Positions 62,985 through 64,000 of a stretch of 64,000 nt of DNA are shown one piece after another. The position numbers were made by a program, and so were the translations under genes. The DNA is from HK1 sp965220535. Lineage in GTDB: Bacteria > Pseudomonadota > Gammaproteobacteria > HK1. The DNA is taken from the NCBI GenBank assembly GCA_965220535.1, contig OZ244833.1, forward strand, positions 1,550,001-1,614,000, written 5' to 3'. The first letter of the stretch is position 1. Each line of letters opens with the position of its first letter. The notes below the pieces were generated by a model, which searched no databases, was not told the origin of the DNA, and saw only the letters and a program-made list of their open reading frames with translations.

Positions 62985-64000
62985 ATGACCGACTCCCCAT
63001 CCCCGACGACTCCGACATCCCCTCGCATCCCCTTGACCGAGGCGATGCGCTTTCGCTGCATCGGCCCGCCCCGGGGCGGGCGCGTGGTGGCGGTGGCGGG
63101 AGATCCGGTCGAGCCCGCGGTCTTTTATTTCGGGGCCGTCGCCGGCGGGGTCTTCAAGACGACCGACGCCGGGGTCAGCTGGTTCAATATCAGCGACGGC
63201 TGGTTCGAAAGCTCGTCCGTCGGGGCGCTCGCGGTCTGCGAGGCCGACCCCTCGGTGATCGTCGCCGGGATGGGGGAAAGCGCCATCCGCACCGACGTCT
63301 CGCACGGGGACGGGGTTTGGATATCCACCGACCACGGGCGGTGCTGGAGGCATGCGGGCCTTGCCGATACCCGGCATATCAGCGAAGTGCGCATCCACCC
63401 GCACGACCCGGATCGAATTTACGTAGCGGCTTTGGGGCACGCCTTCGGCCCCCATCCGGCGCGCGGCGTCTACCGCAGCCTCGACGGCGGCAAGCGCTGG
63501 GAACGAACGCTCTATCTCGACGAGCGCACCGGCGCGGCGGATCTGGCTCTCGACCCTTCGAACCCCTCGATCCTCTATGCGAGCCTGTGGCGGGCTCATC
63601 GCAATTTCTGGGAACTCTCGAGCGGCGGCCCCGGCAGCGGCCTGTGGCGCTCCGAAGACGGCGGAGCCACTTGGAACGAAATCACCGCCTCGCTGGGTCT
63701 TCCGGCCTCGACCGTCTTCGGCAAGATCGGGATCAGCGCCTCCGCCGCCCGCAACGGCCGAGTCTTCGCGCTGGTGGAATCGGATATCGGCCCCGGTCTT
63801 TATCGCTCCGACGATTTCGGCGATCACTGGGAGCGGGTCAGCGAGCGGCAAGACCTGCGCTATCGCCCTTGGTACTACATGCACGTCTTCGCCGACCCGA
63901 TCGACGAGGACACCGTCTACGTCAACAACCTGCGGATGTGGAAATCCACCGACGGCGGGGTCGGTTTCACGAAGATAGCGACCCCCCACGGCGATAACCA
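62985..64000 (+). CDS. Asp-box (BNR/VPS10-like) beta-propeller protein, 5' part
   Basis: 338 residues are visible from ATG 62985 (MTDSPSPTTPTSPRIPLTEA); the gene continues past the window. At least six Asp boxes of the form SxDxGxxW occur (KTTDAGVSW, STDHGRCW, RSLDGGKRW, RSEDGGATW, RSDDFGDHW, KSTDGGVGF), with GGRVVAVAGDP at the start. This is the pattern of sortilin/VPS10-type or glycosyl-hydrolase-annotated proteins of bacteria with a seven- or ten-bladed propeller. No signal peptide is seen at this start, so it may be cytoplasmic or start elsewhere. Function unknown. Confidence 0.85.
   Translation, partial: MTDSPSPTTPTSPRIPLTEAMRFRCIGPPRGGRVVAVAGDPVEPAVFYFGAVAGGVFKTTDAGVSWFNISDGWFESSSVGALAVCEADPSVIVAGMGESAIRTDVSHGDGVWISTDHGRCWRHAGLADTRHISEVRIHPHDPDRIYVAALGHAFGPHPARGVYRSLDGGKRWERTLYLDERTGAADLALDPSNPSILYASLWRAHRNFWELSSGGPGSGLWRSEDGGATWNEITASLGLPASTVFGKIGISASAARNGRVFALVESDIGPGLYRSDDFGDHWERVSERQDLRYRPWYYMHVFADPIDEDTVYVNNLRMWKSTDGGVGFTKIATPHGDN

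Overview
The window is GC-rich bacterial chromosome, most likely from a gammaproteobacterium. The evidence is a recC-recB-recD operon, a MetA-type homoserine acyltransferase, a full-length DsbD, TrmB, a WbpL/WbpM-like surface-sugar pair, and a lipid-modification operon of the CFA synthase/DUF1365/DUF2878/DUF1295 type. The assignment rests on gene content only. No rRNA, tRNA or CRISPR array was recognised. Translational overlaps (ATGA, GTGA) are common inside operons.

Layout. Positions 1-2468 hold the 3' end of a giant secreted Calx-beta-like repeat protein. Positions 2500-7300 are an accessory zone of duplicated small coiled-coil membrane proteins, a PF13769-type virulence-factor gene and its decayed copies, and fragments of the giant gene's 3' tail. 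Positions 7363-16991 (minus strand) are a tightly overlapping envelope-lipid operon: desaturase, flavin amine-oxidase-like protein, DUF1365, CFA synthase, DUF2878, DUF1295, a second CFA-like methyltransferase and two envelope proteins. Upstream on the same strand lies a two-component system (response regulator 21524-22228, histidine kinase 17563-19095) that has three coiled-coil genes between its two members. Positions 22519-24815 carry a dioxygenase, a small protein, an orphan Cas6/Cmx6-like protein and an S24-like protein. recC-recB-recD fills 25563-34962. A wbpM/wbpL-like pair and an aldehyde dehydrogenase follow on the minus strand (35270-39872). Positions 40396-46791 encode a second, complete giant repeat protein of 2131 aa. 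After it come an ankyrin protein, a trmB gene fused to a gamma-glutamylcyclotransferase-like domain, an alpha/beta hydrolase, a thioredoxin-like protein, a TolC-like and an HlyD-like protein, dsbD, a decayed IS3-family element, metA, a P-loop ATPase, a universal stress protein, a methyltransferase, a small membrane protein and the start of an Asp-box (BNR/VPS10-like) protein.

The most striking property is repeated local amplification of DNA, often with breakpoints inside genes. At least six loci carry tandem copies of gene ends or whole small genes: the tail-plus-coiled-coil array (2.4-5.2 kb), the virulence-factor/coiled-coil array (5.3-7.4 kb), the CFA/DUF2878 junction (11.4-12.5 kb), the 3' end of the histidine kinase (17.1-17.6 kb, exact 170-bp spacing), the coiled-coil trio (19.5-21.3 kb) and five hairpin units between recD and the wbpM-like gene (34.9-35.3 kb). 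Three unrelated coiled-coil families each occur as paralogues that differ in the number of 7/11-residue repeats and carry a membrane segment in at least one copy. Together with the two giant proteins, which share a paired Cys-containing C-terminal module ending in LVNNSA, this looks like a repertoire of expandable surface or envelope proteins. That interpretation is inference.
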